Below, one piece after another: positions 24,460-37,048 of a stretch of 64,000 nucleotides of DNA; position 1 is the first letter of the stretch, and each line of letters starts with the position of its first letter. The DNA comes from Acanthacorydalis orientalis. Its lineage: Eukaryota; Arthropoda; Insecta; Megaloptera; Corydalidae. The position numbers and the translations under genes were made by a program. The notes below the pieces were generated by a model. It searched no databases. It was not told the DNA's origin and saw only the letters and a list, made by a program, of their open reading frames with translations. Where the stretch lies: positions 10,667,000-10,730,999 of the forward strand of contig CM068316.1 of assembly GCA_034766995.1 (NCBI GenBank), read 5' to 3'.

Positions 24460-24845
24460 TATATTTTAACACAGTCAGCATGTATACTATTAACGCACTT
24501 ATCATAGAGACAGATCAAAGAATTAAAGCCTTGATGATAAAAAAGTATAAGTTATCATGTGACCTCCTCTTGGATATCTTCACAATTTTGTAAGTGTAAA
24601 CCATGGAATTGCTTCTTCAATTTGTGAACCATATTAAAATTCAATGCTACTAAATCAAAATAAGATGATGATTCTTCTAGGTTATTGATTCTACTTCACT
24701 ATTGAGATTGTAATAAAATATCTATGTTTCTTCTCCGATGATGAGTATGCTTCAAATATCTTCATTCTCTTCTATATAGTACAGAAGAAATGCGAGAAAT
24801 GTCAGCATGTGTGACTTCTTGTGGCCATCTAAAATTTGTCTAGAT
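24460..24845 (-). pseudogene. Mariner transposase C-terminal fragment
   Basis: On the minus strand, SSSYFDLVALNFNM (about 24673-24632) corresponds to the YSPDLAP.DF motif with the third catalytic Asp. VHKLKKQFHGLHLQ and CEDIQEEVT (about 24632-24557) follow, equivalent to the FPxLKKxLRG..F..DEDVQ stretch, and FYHQGFNSLICLYDKCV with a short tail (about 24540-24465) corresponds to the family's FYxxGIxxLVxRYDKCLN C-terminus. A stop after EVT and shifts upstream mark it as dead. A hAT element stands against its upstream side (24846), so the N-terminal part may continue beyond 25190, where I could not align it. Confidence 0.7.
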
Positions 24846-25188
24846 CAGGGGTGGGCAACTTCTTCGATAACAAGAGTCATATATAATATTTTTCATACAT
24901 TTTTGAATGTTCAGGAGCCACAGAACATATTATTTTAAAATTGTATTTACAAATAATAAAAAAATACAACTATATTGTAGTTCTACCCACCAAAGTAGAA
25001 TATGTTTACTCTCTACTCGTCGAAATCTTTGATTGAGTCTTTATTTTATAGTTTATATATTCATTTTTTATATTATAGTTTGTATCTTCATCTTCAGTTA
25101 ATAGTTTAAAATTTGACTATAGATTATTAATATAAAAGTTTAAGAAAAACCCAATATTGTCTTGGGAGCCGCAGTTTGCCCACCGTTG
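24846..25188 (+). mobile_element. hAT-type non-autonomous element, copy 1
   Basis: Starts CAGGGGTGGGCAACTTCTT and ends GCAGTTTGCCCACCGTTG, the inverted ends typical of many hAT elements. The 343-bp body matches the copy at 28193-28857, with shared stretches such as TTTTTGAATGTTCAGGAGCC, CTCTACTCGTCGAAATCTTT and AAATTATTAATATAAAAGTT-like sequence. The left flank GTCTAGAT fits the hAT target preference nTCTAGAn. A matching 8-bp repeat is not adjacent on the right, where the flank may have changed. No coding capacity. Confidence 0.8.
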
Positions 25189-25832
25189 TTCATTTTAATC
25201 ATTCTCTAGGCATTCAAATTCTAGATAATTTTGATGATCATAAACAATGTTCCATATTGTACCATAAAAAAATAAATAATTGTTCCAATTATATAAGACA
25301 TATATGAACGCGTCTGCAATACTGCATCGATGTCACCAACATATTAAATTGTCTACACTTACAAATTGATAAAGACGTTCAAAAAAATCAAGAGATGCCT
25401 ACCCTTACAGAAGATATCTTCTATTCATACTAAAACTTCAATCTCTGATCTTTCGCTATTATCAATATCTCAGTAGAATTAACCACTTAGTCCCAAAAAT
25501 ACATTGAATATATGCTTATATCAAACTCATTTATAAATCAATATACTATCAAACCTATGTGTATAACTTCTGTTGAAAATCGAAAAAAATATTGTCGATT
25601 GTACCTGAAATGTTTAAAATACGCTAATATAAATTTGAAATAAAAATGAATAACACTAAAGAATACTCCAACAGGGAATAAACTTACCACCTGGTCTGAG
25701 TTAAATATTTAAATCTTATCTTTGTGGATTCTTTCTTATCTCGAAATGTTAATATACGTTAGTCATATTTTACAATGAAAGTCAATGTTCTTTGATAAAT
25801 TGAGAAACATATTCATAGAATTTGGTAATACA

Positions 25833-25835
<3 letters not shown>

Positions 25836-25901
<66 letters not shown>
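25836..25901. repeat. (TA)n microsatellite
   Basis: TA tract of about 66 bp, some 400 bp before exon 2. Confidence 0.95.
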
Positions 25902-25903
<2 letters not shown>

Positions 25904-26306
25904 GAATGTTATATATCTATACTAAAAATGAAAGAATAGAATGTAGAAAGGATTACTAAGTATTATTCATTATAAATTACATAACATTTTTAATTATGAA
26001 AAACAAAAATTTTACACTCGTTTTAATGTCTGTTGTTGCACGTTTGTACACTCGGTTGATTTCCCAGAAGGATTTAAACTACAACGTTCTGTATGGTTAC
26101 TCGATTTAATAGGCTCCTCTCCCATGTGTAGCTGAGTGTTGAAATAGGTGATGAATTATGATTGAAATAGATGATAGATTTAGAGGTTTAATTAATGTCA
26201 TGTATAATTTCTAATTAAATTATATAATAACTTGTTTTAAATCAAACTTAAATAATATATATTTTAATTATATACTTATATATTAATTATTTTTCTATTT
26301 TTTTAG

Positions 26307-27658
26307 GTTCTATAACGAAATTCGAAACTGGAATGATGGTAGCGTGGACATCTCCAGCACTACCAAAATTTTTTGCAGAAGACTCTCCCATTCCGTTAAC
26401 GAGTAGTCAAGGTTCTTGGGTCGCTGGATGTTTACAAGCAGGTAGCATCGTTTCCGTTTTCCTAATGGCAGTAACTGTGGACGTGATTGGTCGCAAACGT
26501 GGTATTCTGTTTAGTGCGATTCCAGTCTTCGCATGTTGGATTCTAATTGTGTACGCTACTTCGGCTGAAATGTTATACGCATCCCGTTTCATCGGTGGAC
26601 TTGGAGGTGGTTACGGAAAGGTAGTGATTGGGACTTATATCGGCGAAATAGCTGAGCCACATTTACGTGGTGCTTTAGGAACATTTATGGGTGTTACGTA
26701 CAATCTAGGAATTTTGTTTTCGTATTGTGTTGGACCGTACGTATCGATAACAACATTTGCGTGGATGGCAACACTGGCACCCGTACTTATGTTCTTCACA
26801 TTTATGTGGATGCCAGAAACGCCATACTTTTACGTAATGCGTGAAGATATGGATAAAGCGAGGAATACTTTAGAACATTTACGTGGTCATGTGCACGTTG
26901 ATGCTGAACTAGACAGGATATCAAAAGGTGTCGAAAAACGGCCACGATTTATGGACTCGTTTAAGAAATTAGTACAAATTAAAAGTAATTTAAATGCTCT
27001 TTCCGTCGTAATCTCGTTGAATATTTTAATACAATTCTCAGGAAAGATTCCAATCATCGCTTATTCGCAAACGATTTTCAAACAAGCCGGTGGTAATATA
27101 CCTCCTCATATATCTTCAATCATCACCGGAATTGTTCAGTTATTAGCGTTAGTTGTATCAACATTCACTGTTGATCGATACGGAAGACGGCCTTTACTTA
27201 TTTTATCTTGTTTCGGATCTGGATTATCATTAGGATCTTTAGGAATATATTTTTATTTGCAAGATATATTAAACATGGACGTTTCAGCAATACGTTGGCT
27301 TCCACTGATCGCTCTGATCGTTTATAATTTTGTATTCAATATAGGACTAGGAAATATACCTTTTATAATAGTGGGTGAATTGTTTCCAACCGATGTGAAA
27401 TCAGTTGCTGTAGGATTGACTTCGTTAGTGTTACCGACGACGTCGATTGTGAATATTAAAATGTATCAGATTGTCGTAGATGCGTACGGAATATACACTG
27501 CATTTTTTTGGTACGCAATCGTGTGTTTCATAGGCAGTGCGTATAGTTATTTCAAAGTTCCCGAAACGAAAGGAAAATCACTCGAAGAAATACAAGAATT
27601 TTTGATACTCAAAAATAAGTCACCTACAAATACTGGCACAGAAGTAACTGGTTCGTGA
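26307..27658 (+). CDS. Facilitated trehalose/sugar transporter Tret1-like, exon 2 (residues 50-499)
   Basis: Carries almost the whole 12-TM major facilitator/sugar-porter protein of the plasma membrane; with exon 1 it totals 499 residues, the usual size. Signature loops by residue: DVIGRKRG (108-115, TM2-3), GEIAEPHLRG (162-171), PETPYF (219-224, end of TM6), cytoplasmic loop about 225-275, DRYGRRPLL (339-347, TM8-9), GELFP (406-410) and VPETKGKSLEEI (467-478, C-terminal sugar-porter motif). Membrane segments lie near 46-66, 88-107, 115-135, 139-162, 173-195, 200-218, 279-307, 318-340, 346-366, 381-404, 417-440 and 447-466. Unusual features are K54 and E56 in TM1, IQFSGKI (291-297) for QQLSGIN, GNIPF (398-402) for GPIPW, and no NW in TM11. 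The single large second exon and acceptor TTTTTTTAG support the splice. Most similar by eye to insect Tret1-like proteins; the substrate is uncertain. Confidence 0.92.
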
Positions 27659-27737
27659 TATTCGTGTAAATTATTGCCTGATACGTTGATGTATAAAAAA
27701 ATTAATTAGTTTACAATAATAATTGTTTATTTGTAAC

Positions 27738-27770
<33 letters not shown>

Positions 27771-28192
27771 TTTAATATAAGTGACCTCGCTTTCATTGTT
27801 AGTATTGAAATCGTATTAGAAAAGTGCCTCAAGCATATAAAAATAATTATTTTATAAAAAAATTGTTGGGTGATTTAAGACAAACGACCAATTTATATGA
27901 ATCGAACAAAATATCTTAGAAAATATTTTTATAAGCGTGTATCATTACGTGACAAAATAATTGTATATATTTTTCATCGGATAAGTTGATAGTCATGTTT
28001 CACATTTTTTTCCATTGAAAATAAATGTTATACTTATGATAGTTATTATTTAAATACCATGAAATAAAAATTTAAATGATAGTTTTCATGAGTAAATTCA
28101 CTTCTTAACGTCTCATGTATCATACAGTTGGTATAATTATAATTTGTGACACTATGACTAAATTTTTATAAATAAATTTTCATTTTCTATAA
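27659..28192 (+). other. Probable 3' UTR and flank of the transporter gene
   Basis: AT-rich sequence after the TGA at 27656-27658, with a (TA)n at about 27738-27771. AATAAA occurs at 28020-28025 and 28063-28068 and could be polyadenylation signals, but AATAAA is common at this base composition, so neither is well supported. Confidence 0.35.
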
Positions 28193-28857
28193 TAGGAGTG
28201 ATCAACTTCTTTGATAATAAGAGCCACATATAATGCTTTTCATACATTTTTGAATGTTCAAGAGCCATAAAAAATATTATTTGAAAATTGGATTTATTAG
28301 GTTGGTAGGATAACAAATGCGATTTATGACCTACAAATTCATATAAAAAAATCGCAATTATTTTCCTACCGACCTATATAAATAATAAAAAATACAACTC
28401 TATAGTAGTCATCCTCATCAAAGCAGAATATGTTTAATCTCTACTCGTCGAAGACTTTGATTGAGTCTTCATTTTTGCAGTTAAAAGTTGCCGAGACCGT
28501 GTTAAAAGTTGCATTTTTAAAGATATTTTTCGCAATAATTTACACAGTAACCCTTGCCGAATTTTGTTTTATTGCATTCAGAAAATTTTAATTAACAAAA
28601 TTGTTTAGTTTCATATCTTTTTTAAGGATTGTCCGTAACCATGGGGCCATTTTAATCAGCAGTTTGGACACAATGCATATGGATATTTGAAATAATAATG
28701 TGAATTACCCGTTGACATATAAAATATTCTAATATTGGTGCATAGTATACTACTATAAATTATTAATATAAAAGTTTAAGAAAAATGTCAATCAAACCCA
28801 ATATTATCTTGGGAGCGGCACAGAGTAGCTTTTGCAGCTGCAGTTTTCCCACCCTTA
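28193..28857 (+). mobile_element. hAT-type non-autonomous element, copy 2, with 8-bp target duplication
   Basis: Begins TAGGAGTGATCAACTTCTT (a decayed CAGGGGTGGGCAACTTCTT) and ends GCAGTTTTCCCACCCTTA. It is flanked by TTCTATAA (28185-28192) and GTCTATAA (28858-28865), an 8-bp duplication with one mismatch, the hallmark of hAT insertion. It shares its outer 300 or so bases with copy 1 but has about 250 bp more in the middle, plus a nested mini-mariner at 28297-28375. It contains no transposase. Confidence 0.85.
28297..28375. mobile_element. About 80-bp mini-mariner nested in hAT copy 2
   Basis: TTAGGTTGGTAGGATAACAA at the left and ATTTTCCTACCGACCTA at the right are inverted repeats. The interior (ATGCGATTTATGACCTACAA then ATTCATAT) matches the terminal region of the mariner-derived elements at 59134 and 61654. 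TA dinucleotides flank it. Hardly more than two TIRs back to back. Confidence 0.75.
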
Positions 28858-29507
28858 GTCTATAACCACAAAAACTTTTTTTGGTTTATATATATATATA
28901 TATACATAATTAAAAAGTTTATTCAGTATAATTTTAATTTATACTTTCGACAATATTAAAAAGTGTCACATATGCTTAATTGACCTCTTATATTACAAGT
29001 TAATAGACAATCGCATATATCAAATAATAAACTATTAAATATACTATTAACAAGTTGTTTTATTTGTAATTTATTAAATACTATTAAATAAAATACGAGA
29101 TTTATTCAGTATTTCATTTAATTTAAATGAAAGTTGCTATTGAAAATTTGTATTTAAAAAAAATGAAACTACTCATACAATCATTTTAGATTGAATACTT
29201 GAAGTTAAATTATTTTGGATAAAAATATAATTGAATATTTTTACTAAATTTACTCTTATAATTGAAGTAACATCCAAATTTGTAATATTTCAATAACAAA
29301 ATGTTTTGAAGTATTAATTCATTTGTGAGAAAAAAATATTTTAATTATATCGTTAAATATGTTTATACAAGTCGAATGCATATGGGTGGAAAAATACTTT
29401 AAAAGTAAACTAAATGAACATACATTGTAACGTTGTGTTTAATATCAAATTGTGTCAGCAATATCCTGTTATGCAGTAATGTGATCATCTATCTACATAC
29501 CACTTTA

Positions 29508-29548
<41 letters not shown>

Positions 29549-29870
29549 GCATGTAATAAATACATTGGAATAGACCATTTATCTCTGTAATAAACTAAGA
29601 GCATTTTTTAATTTAAATGATTTTAATTGTAAATATAAAAAAAAACTGTTGCAGTAATTAATGAGGTCACTCACATATAATTATTGCAGTTCAAGTTCAA
29701 TGTCAAATAAATTAAGAATTATTTTTAAACAATCTTAAAATAGATAATTTTATTTTTTATCTGTTTGTCAAATTACTATAATTTATTAGATAAAAATCAT
29801 TTCAAAAGCTATAGATAGTTGAAGTTTGTTTCCAATTTTGAATAAATATTGTGTGGACGTCTTACTGTTT

Positions 29871-29942
29871 TTTTTTAGGTTGGTGGTTGGTTATTAGGGT
29901 TTTAAGGCGTTTCGACAGCTAAGGTTGTTAGCGCCCGATCTG
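29871..29942 (+). repeat. Dispersed repeat S, copy 1
   Basis: GGTTATTAGGGTTTTAAGGC and then GTTTCGACAGCTAAGGTTGT, ending TTAGCGCCCGATC, resembles 56140-56196. It is flanked by T-rich runs, and its higher GC stands out. Possibly a SINE or other small dispersed element; the family is not recognised. Confidence 0.5.
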
Positions 29943-30587
29943 TTTTTTTTTTTACAAAATGACTGAAAATACAGTAGATTTTACTTTCTCAAAGAATAAT
30001 TAGACTTTTCAAAAATTAAATACTGAAAAAAATAAGAAGAAATGAATCTCTGATAACTTGTTGACATTTTATTTTCGTTATTATTATTATTTGTGTAACA
30101 ATACATTTATTATTTCAATATTAAAGGTATTTCCAATTTAAGAAATGAATTTTTACCTTTTCGTAAACTAGAAAAAACCTTTTAGGTCAAATATTTTTAA
30201 TGTTAATTATTGAATTTTTTTAATTGTTTTCTTTACTGACATCGCTATCGAAACATATATAAACAATAAAAAGTCCTCTTTATCACATAGTGTTATTCGA
30301 GTATTGATCTTTCCCTTGATCTTTAATTTATTATTAAAGGATTTATAATTTTTCTCTAACTACCCATGCCTCTCCTCAAAAACTCAACATTACTAGTACA
30401 CACAGTCATCATCTATTCAATTCAATTAACGATTGTACAGCAAATAAACGATTATCAACGTTTATCATCTATGCCATACGTTTCCTAACTTTAAATATAA
30501 AAAGTGATGATATTAAAACATTTTCACCTCTTAGAGGTTTCCAGGTTTTGAAATTTCTAATAAAGAATTATTACCATTAATTGCATG

Positions 30588-30618
<31 letters not shown>

Positions 30619-32750
30619 GTATGTGTGTGTGTGTACTCACTTTCAGGTGTTAAGTTATAAACATAATTAAAATTTTATTTTGATAAAATTTAACCCCACT
30701 TATTTGGATTTTTAATTCAATTCATTTAGAGTAGATTTCGATATTTTTATATAAAATTAATCATATTTGATATATATATAATGATGAGATATAATATTGC
30801 TTTTTATATTTTAATTTCAACAAACTGTAAGAGCATTTAGATATGGATAAAAGCTATGCTGAAAAGCTATCAACTTGTATTAATTGTGTTAGAAAATATG
30901 TGAAAGTATGCTTTAGATACAAATGATAAACTCTTTAGTCTAAAGTTCAAATTACAAATTTCATTTTGTATTAAAATTAAGAAAAATTTCTAAATTTCAT
31001 GGTAGTTTTAATATTTTTTAAGTATCAAAAATGAGAATTGTTATATTTTGGGTCGTTTCTGCTTTGTTGTTGATTTCAATTTAATCATATAGAAAAAAAT
31101 ACGAATAATTTATTAACTGAAATAAAGATATTCAAGAAAGGATATTAAAATACATTGAAATATGATATAAATTTTTTTTTAAATAGTTTCTGTATAAAAA
31201 TATTCCACTGGTATGAATCATTCGAAACAGTTTTGTTATTAAAATAAATTACTGGAAAAATATTTGTGAAAAACTACACATATTTTATACGAACAGTTAC
31301 AGGAATATATTTTATACTTATTCATCAAGTTATAGTTTACCATTAGATATTAATCAGAAATAAACAAGTTATATTGCGATTTAATGGAAAAGTCATTTAT
31401 GTACAAAGGTAATCAAGTATAATTATTGTCTATACAATTTTTTCAATGAAATAATTATTTATAAGGTAATGAATTGTCTTGTCAATTACATAATGTTACA
31501 TTGATTTACATCTGTGTCTACATAATTATTTTAAATTCCGGAAATAAATCACTAATTTTTTTTTATAAATTTACACGTTAGATATGACAATGATTGCCAT
31601 AAACAAACGATGTTTTCAAAAAGATGTCTTTTGTATAATTTTCGTGTACATAATTTTATACATTTATTTACAAATTGCAATTATTCATGTGTACTTTAAC
31701 TAATACTTTTTTAACCTATTTCGCTAGTTTATCAATCTGATATTGATGTAAGGTAAAAGAATCAATGAACAATCTTATGATTATAACAAGATGTTTACTC
31801 AAGATGTTAAAAAATGTATAAGAAATCATATATGATACTTCTTTATAATTATTTTGTCTGTACAGAAATTGATTGCATTTTAATATCGATTTATATTCGA
31901 TAATCAAGAGCAATAATTTCAAAAAATATGATTATAGAATCAATTTATACAAAAATATTTTGATGTTTTTTTTAATAAAACAATTGGTCTGAATAAAACA
32001 ATACATTTTTCTACAATAATATTAAAATACTCATAATCTGAATCTTTATCATCTAACTGCAAGTAAATATTAAATAAGAAATTCAAGCAGTGAATCTACA
32101 TTATCATAGTTTGTTATTATGTACTTGCACTATATCAAAGTTTAAAAAAACAGCTCAATTCTGACATATGACCCATAAATTGTGTTGATACAGACACATA
32201 TGCATGTATATGTATATATATATATATATACATATAAATTCTCTTAAAGCGGCATTGAATGCACTGTGATAAACAAGTCGTTATAACGGAATGTCGTTAT
32301 AAATCTGAATGTCGATCTGTAATTTCGAAATTTTCACAAAAAAAATCATAAGTATTGACATTGGATGCTTTTTAATTCAATAAACTTTTTATTTTTCGTT
32401 ATGGTACGCATTTATCTATTCTTTATTCTGTTTTATTCGCTTTGTAATCCATATGTAATGGATTTAAGTTTTTGAGGCATTAATTTTTTTAGATAAGAAA
32501 TAATTTATTTTTCTTGTACTATCCATAATGGTTGCTTTTAATAATGGAATTCTTTCTTTTGCGATCTTTATTATATTATACATCCCATTTTCGAATTTTA
32601 ATTTTTTATCAGGTGTTAATTCAAAAATTAGAACGATTTCATTATCATTAAAAATTACTTAACTCATATTTTTATTTATACCCACTAATTGAAGCCAGTA
32701 GTCACACATGTTACTTGATACTGAATTTTTTCTCAGAGATTTTTTCTTAA

Positions 32751-32822
32751 CCCCTTAAGTGGGTAATTTTCGAGGATAACAAGTGGGCATGACGGATATA
32801 TCCGTTCTATCCACTTAAGAGG
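32751..32822. mobile_element. 72-bp TTAA-flanked micro-element (piggyBac-like ends)
   Basis: TTAA (32747-32750), CCCCTTAAGTGG, a short interior containing the palindromic GACGGATATATCCGTT-type sequence, CCACTTAAGAGG, then TTAA (32823-32826). The ends are 12-bp inverted repeats with one mismatch and begin CCCCTT like the piggyBac-like element at 39757. Confidence 0.7.
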
Positions 32823-34032
32823 TTAATTGATGTTATTAAATTCATGGAATCAGAAAATCCAACTGTTGACAAAATTGAATTTCTCCTAAGAAGATTCTTA
32901 AGTTTCTTACATTTTAATTACATTATTGTGTCTGTTACTGACACACCGGCTTTTTTCTATTTAAATTATTTAAAAAGAGTTTCTTTTACATTTTTGTGTA
33001 AATCAAATTGAAAATTTCACAAGACGAGTTATAAAAAATTAATATTAGATCAAAAATTCTATTATTTTCATAAATAAACCATTAAATGAAAATTGGCACA
33101 ATTTCTGTTTTATGGTTTTAAACACACAGGTTTATCAAAATTTAATCAAATTATAAAACAAAATTTACGAACATTTCTGTACTTATTATAAAAAACTTAA
33201 CTTTTTATTAATTCTATCTTTTTATATCTTGTAAAATTTTTCATATATTTATTAAATTGTTATAAGTGAATTTTATTTTCTTCAAGAAGTTTTAAATAAT
33301 TTATTAATGCAAACTGCAAGATTTTACAAAAAAAATAAACGAAAAACCAAACTCTATATCTGATTTATGTCTTTGTAATACAAATTTCGTCATAATTGAG
33401 CTTGTTATAAAAAAAATCCAACTTATATAAATTGATGTTTATATTACATTTGCAATGAATACACAAATTTAAATTTAAGGAGTTTTATATATATATACAA
33501 TAAATTAAATTGAAAGCATTTAAAAAAATAATAAAAATATTAAACTGCAACTGTGCAATAAATGAATTGTATAAAAGAAAATTTAATTAAAAACAAATAT
33601 TCAATAAAGAAAAAAGTGTATATGCTAAATTTGATTTATATTAAGAGTAGATTAACACTTCTAATATAAATGAAATAAAGCTAAAAAAATGTTTTATATG
33701 GAAATACATTATAAATTATAAATTGAACAATTACGAATAAATATCTGAATATCATGAACCACAAGAGAAATAATACAAAAGAAAGTAAAGAGAATACAAG
33801 ACATCTGATGATGTAATGATATTCAGCTTGATTTTTTATAATATATTCAATATTTTTTATATGTATATATTAAATTATATATAAATTGAATATTTTTATA
33901 TAATTATTTTTAAAATGTCATAGGACATCACCGTACTTTTTTATAAATAAAAATTGATTGTGATGTTATTTTTAAATAAAATTGTCAAATACAATTACCT
34001 TTCTAATAATATATTGTACATTTCAATAGAAT

Positions 34033-34079
<47 letters not shown>

Positions 34080-36951
34080 TATTTAATAGTTTCTTTCAAA
34101 AATTTATATACATTTTTAATAACTTCTTAAATAAGTTATTTAATTAGAAATTAATTTGCTTAAAATCTTGCTCAGAATTAAAACTAATTAATGAAGCAAT
34201 GGCGAATTCAGAGATATATGAGAGAATAATGAAAATGATTATACGTTTAGCTATTTATTATCATTTCAAAATATAAATTTCAAACTCATTTTTTCTAATA
34301 ATTTCAAAAACAGTTTTATAAATAGTAATATATTAAAAAAAACAGTTAAGTGAAGTACGACTATATTTTATTTAGAGAAAATAGCAAACAAAATAAATAT
34401 TTCTTAAACATTCCTTCCCCCTTTACTACCTTCATAAGATTGCTAAATGAAGCCACCTTTGAAATATAGCATAGTATGTACGAGTATATATATATATATG
34501 AATTTCTATGGATATAGTCTATAAGCTAAAACTGAAATGAGTTTGTTTTTAATTGACTGAAATTCTGTTACTAATAAACGTTCATTAATTCCAATTAAAC
34601 TTAAGATGGATATGTGATAACCTTTAAGGGTCAAATTATTAAAAGACATAATCAAGACATATGTAATTTATTTGTTTTGTATAGAACTGTATTGTTGACT
34701 ATAAAATCAATAATCAATACGTAATTTGAAAATATTGATACGTTATGACATAATCAAATTTGCATATGTGGTCTTGTATGCAATTATACTAAACAATAGT
34801 TTTTTTTAACAAAAAATTAACCTTACAGGATTACTATTTTATTTCAGTGTAAAATAATTTATGTTCTATAGAAATGATATACAAACACTGTATTTTGAAT
34901 AGATTTATCAATAAGAAGTGTTATAAAGTTTTATAAAGATTTTAGAATTAAATACTATTTTACATAAAAGTGAGCATCGAATATTTGAAGTGAATATAGA
35001 ATTTCTTTATGAATATTTTTATTCGTTGTTTAAAAAAATATTATTATATATAGACAAGATTATATTCACGAGATTATGCATTTTAAAAACGTTAAGTTTA
35101 AAGAAAATAAAGTCATTTATGATAAAGAAAAAAGTGTGAAATATAATTTCCATCGTTAGATCTGATTCTCTGAAATTAAAACTATTAAGAAAAGAGATTT
35201 AGTTCTTACAGCTAACAACTCATTTATTACCACTATTAAAGCTCAAATATTTAATCACATTTGAAATATAATGCAATAACTTGCAAATATAATAATCTGG
35301 TGTTATAATGTGGGAGAAATATGTTTGACAAGCAAAAAATTTCAAAGTTTTAATACCATTTTCTAAACAATCGAATATATGGTATTGTTGCAAGAAAGAA
35401 TACATCATTTCTGTCAAACGAAACTAAACATTTGTTTTAAAATTTTGTCTTTAAATTGCCACAGTGTATTTAACAGTAAAGAGCATTAATTGTTTCATTT
35501 TTTCAGCGATTAATTATAGAACACTCGTTAAAATCTAATATAAATCTTCTAAATGCAAATAAAATGTACAAAAGAACACATTATCAAATTAAAATGAAAT
35601 TATAGTAATTTAGAACAGTAATTTTAAATCTTGCGCTGCAACTCGTATGCTTTTGATTCTAAAATTATATTTTTATATTCATCATTAAAAAATACCGTGT
35701 CATCTAGGATTTAATGATTTATGCACAAAAAAAGCTACCATTTATCGAACCTTTTGAAAGACTATTTCTTTCCCTTCACGGATATGAGAATTCTTATTCA
35801 GATTAACATAAGTATCTATCTTTATTACATTTTTTTAATATTTTTCGTACAAACATTCTTATCATTTGATGATATCAAATATTCTTATGATTTCATTAAA
35901 ATTATTTAATTAAAATATTTAAAAATAGATTGATTAAAATATTAGTTGTATTTGAAATTGTAATTTTATAAATAATTTAAAATTTACAATTCAAATATTA
36001 TTATTATTCAAATATTATTTCAAATATAATTTACAATTCAAGTAATGAATTATTTATGAATATAATTAACATTTTTTGTGAAAGAAAGAAGAAGACAACT
36101 AGTATTTTTTAAATAATTATGATTATTAATTTAATGGAAGTGTGGTTGTGCAAAGTATTTTTAGTAAATGGAACTAAAATTAAATATTTTATATAGTTCA
36201 ATTACTTATATCAAAACTATATATATATATATATGCTTGTATATATTAAAATGAAATTATGTCATTTACAATAAAATCCATCAACCTAATCGCAAGTTTA
36301 ATGTTAAATTTACTTCAACAAATCTAAAAACAATATAAATATTAAAAAAATGAATTTATGTGTTAAATTATTTATTTTTCAACTTATAATAAATATTATT
36401 GAACAATTAATAATGTTTTAATATACTTTATATAAAATATTGAATTAATTGTTATGAAAGGTCGACTGTTATTAGTAAAAAAACGATTTATTAACAGATT
36501 ATTTCTTGAACATGTTCTTTTTCTATTAAAATATTTCAACGATACAAATTCTAAATATTTATTTTCAGGCTTATGTTAAAATGATTTATAGTCAAATAAT
36601 ATAAATCAACAGACTTGATATTTTTACCTTACTTTAATAGTATGAAAGTATAGTTATATTTTTGACTTGAATTCTCATTGGATTTATTTGTGCTTTTGTA
36701 TTTTTGCGGTCGGTATTTTCATTTTATATTTAACACTAGTTTATATTCTTGTATTACTTTTAAAAAACGTTTTTTTTTAATTTCTGGAGACATTTAAACT
36801 CTGTACAGTTATATTTAAACTTCACCTGATAATATTCAAGGTTTAAAATAATTCGTAGAAAATAAAATAAAAAGATCACCCTAAATAAATCACCGGAGAC
36901 ACAAATAAATTAAAATAAAATGATTTCATTTGTAAACAATTCTTAATATCC

Positions 36952-36984
36952 CTATATATATATATATATATATTTTTTTTTTTT

Positions 36985-37047
<63 letters not shown>
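36952..37047. repeat. (TA)n, poly-T, (TA)n
   Basis: TA runs 36952-36972 and 36988-37047 separated by a run of about 14 T. Confidence 0.95.

Positions 37048-37048
<1 letters not shown>

Larger units (their letters stand above)
7045..26306 (+). other. 19.3-kb intron of the Tret1-like gene
   Basis: Phase-1 intron bounded by GTGAGT (7045-7050) and a pyrimidine-rich TTTTTCTATTTTTTTAG acceptor ending at 26306. It is filled with (TA)n tracts, a Tc1-like pseudogene, a Helitron-like end, TIR elements, and a mariner fragment with an adjacent hAT element. No other gene was found in it. Stretches such as 9720-11030, 16090-17590, 19800-21190 and 23190-24430 show only AT-rich sequence without a recognisable feature. 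Confidence 0.85.

Noticed and set aside
25189..25225. Target duplication for hAT copy 1 using TTCTAGAT near 25218
   Set aside because: It resembles the left flank GTCTAGAT but lies about 30 bp beyond the recognisable right TIR, so it is not a proper flanking duplication.
32240..32640. Second pogo-like element (TCGTTATAA repeats and a minus-strand open stretch)
   Set aside because: The terminal motif is incomplete and the open stretch matches no transposase motif I can name; left as a note in the desert entry.
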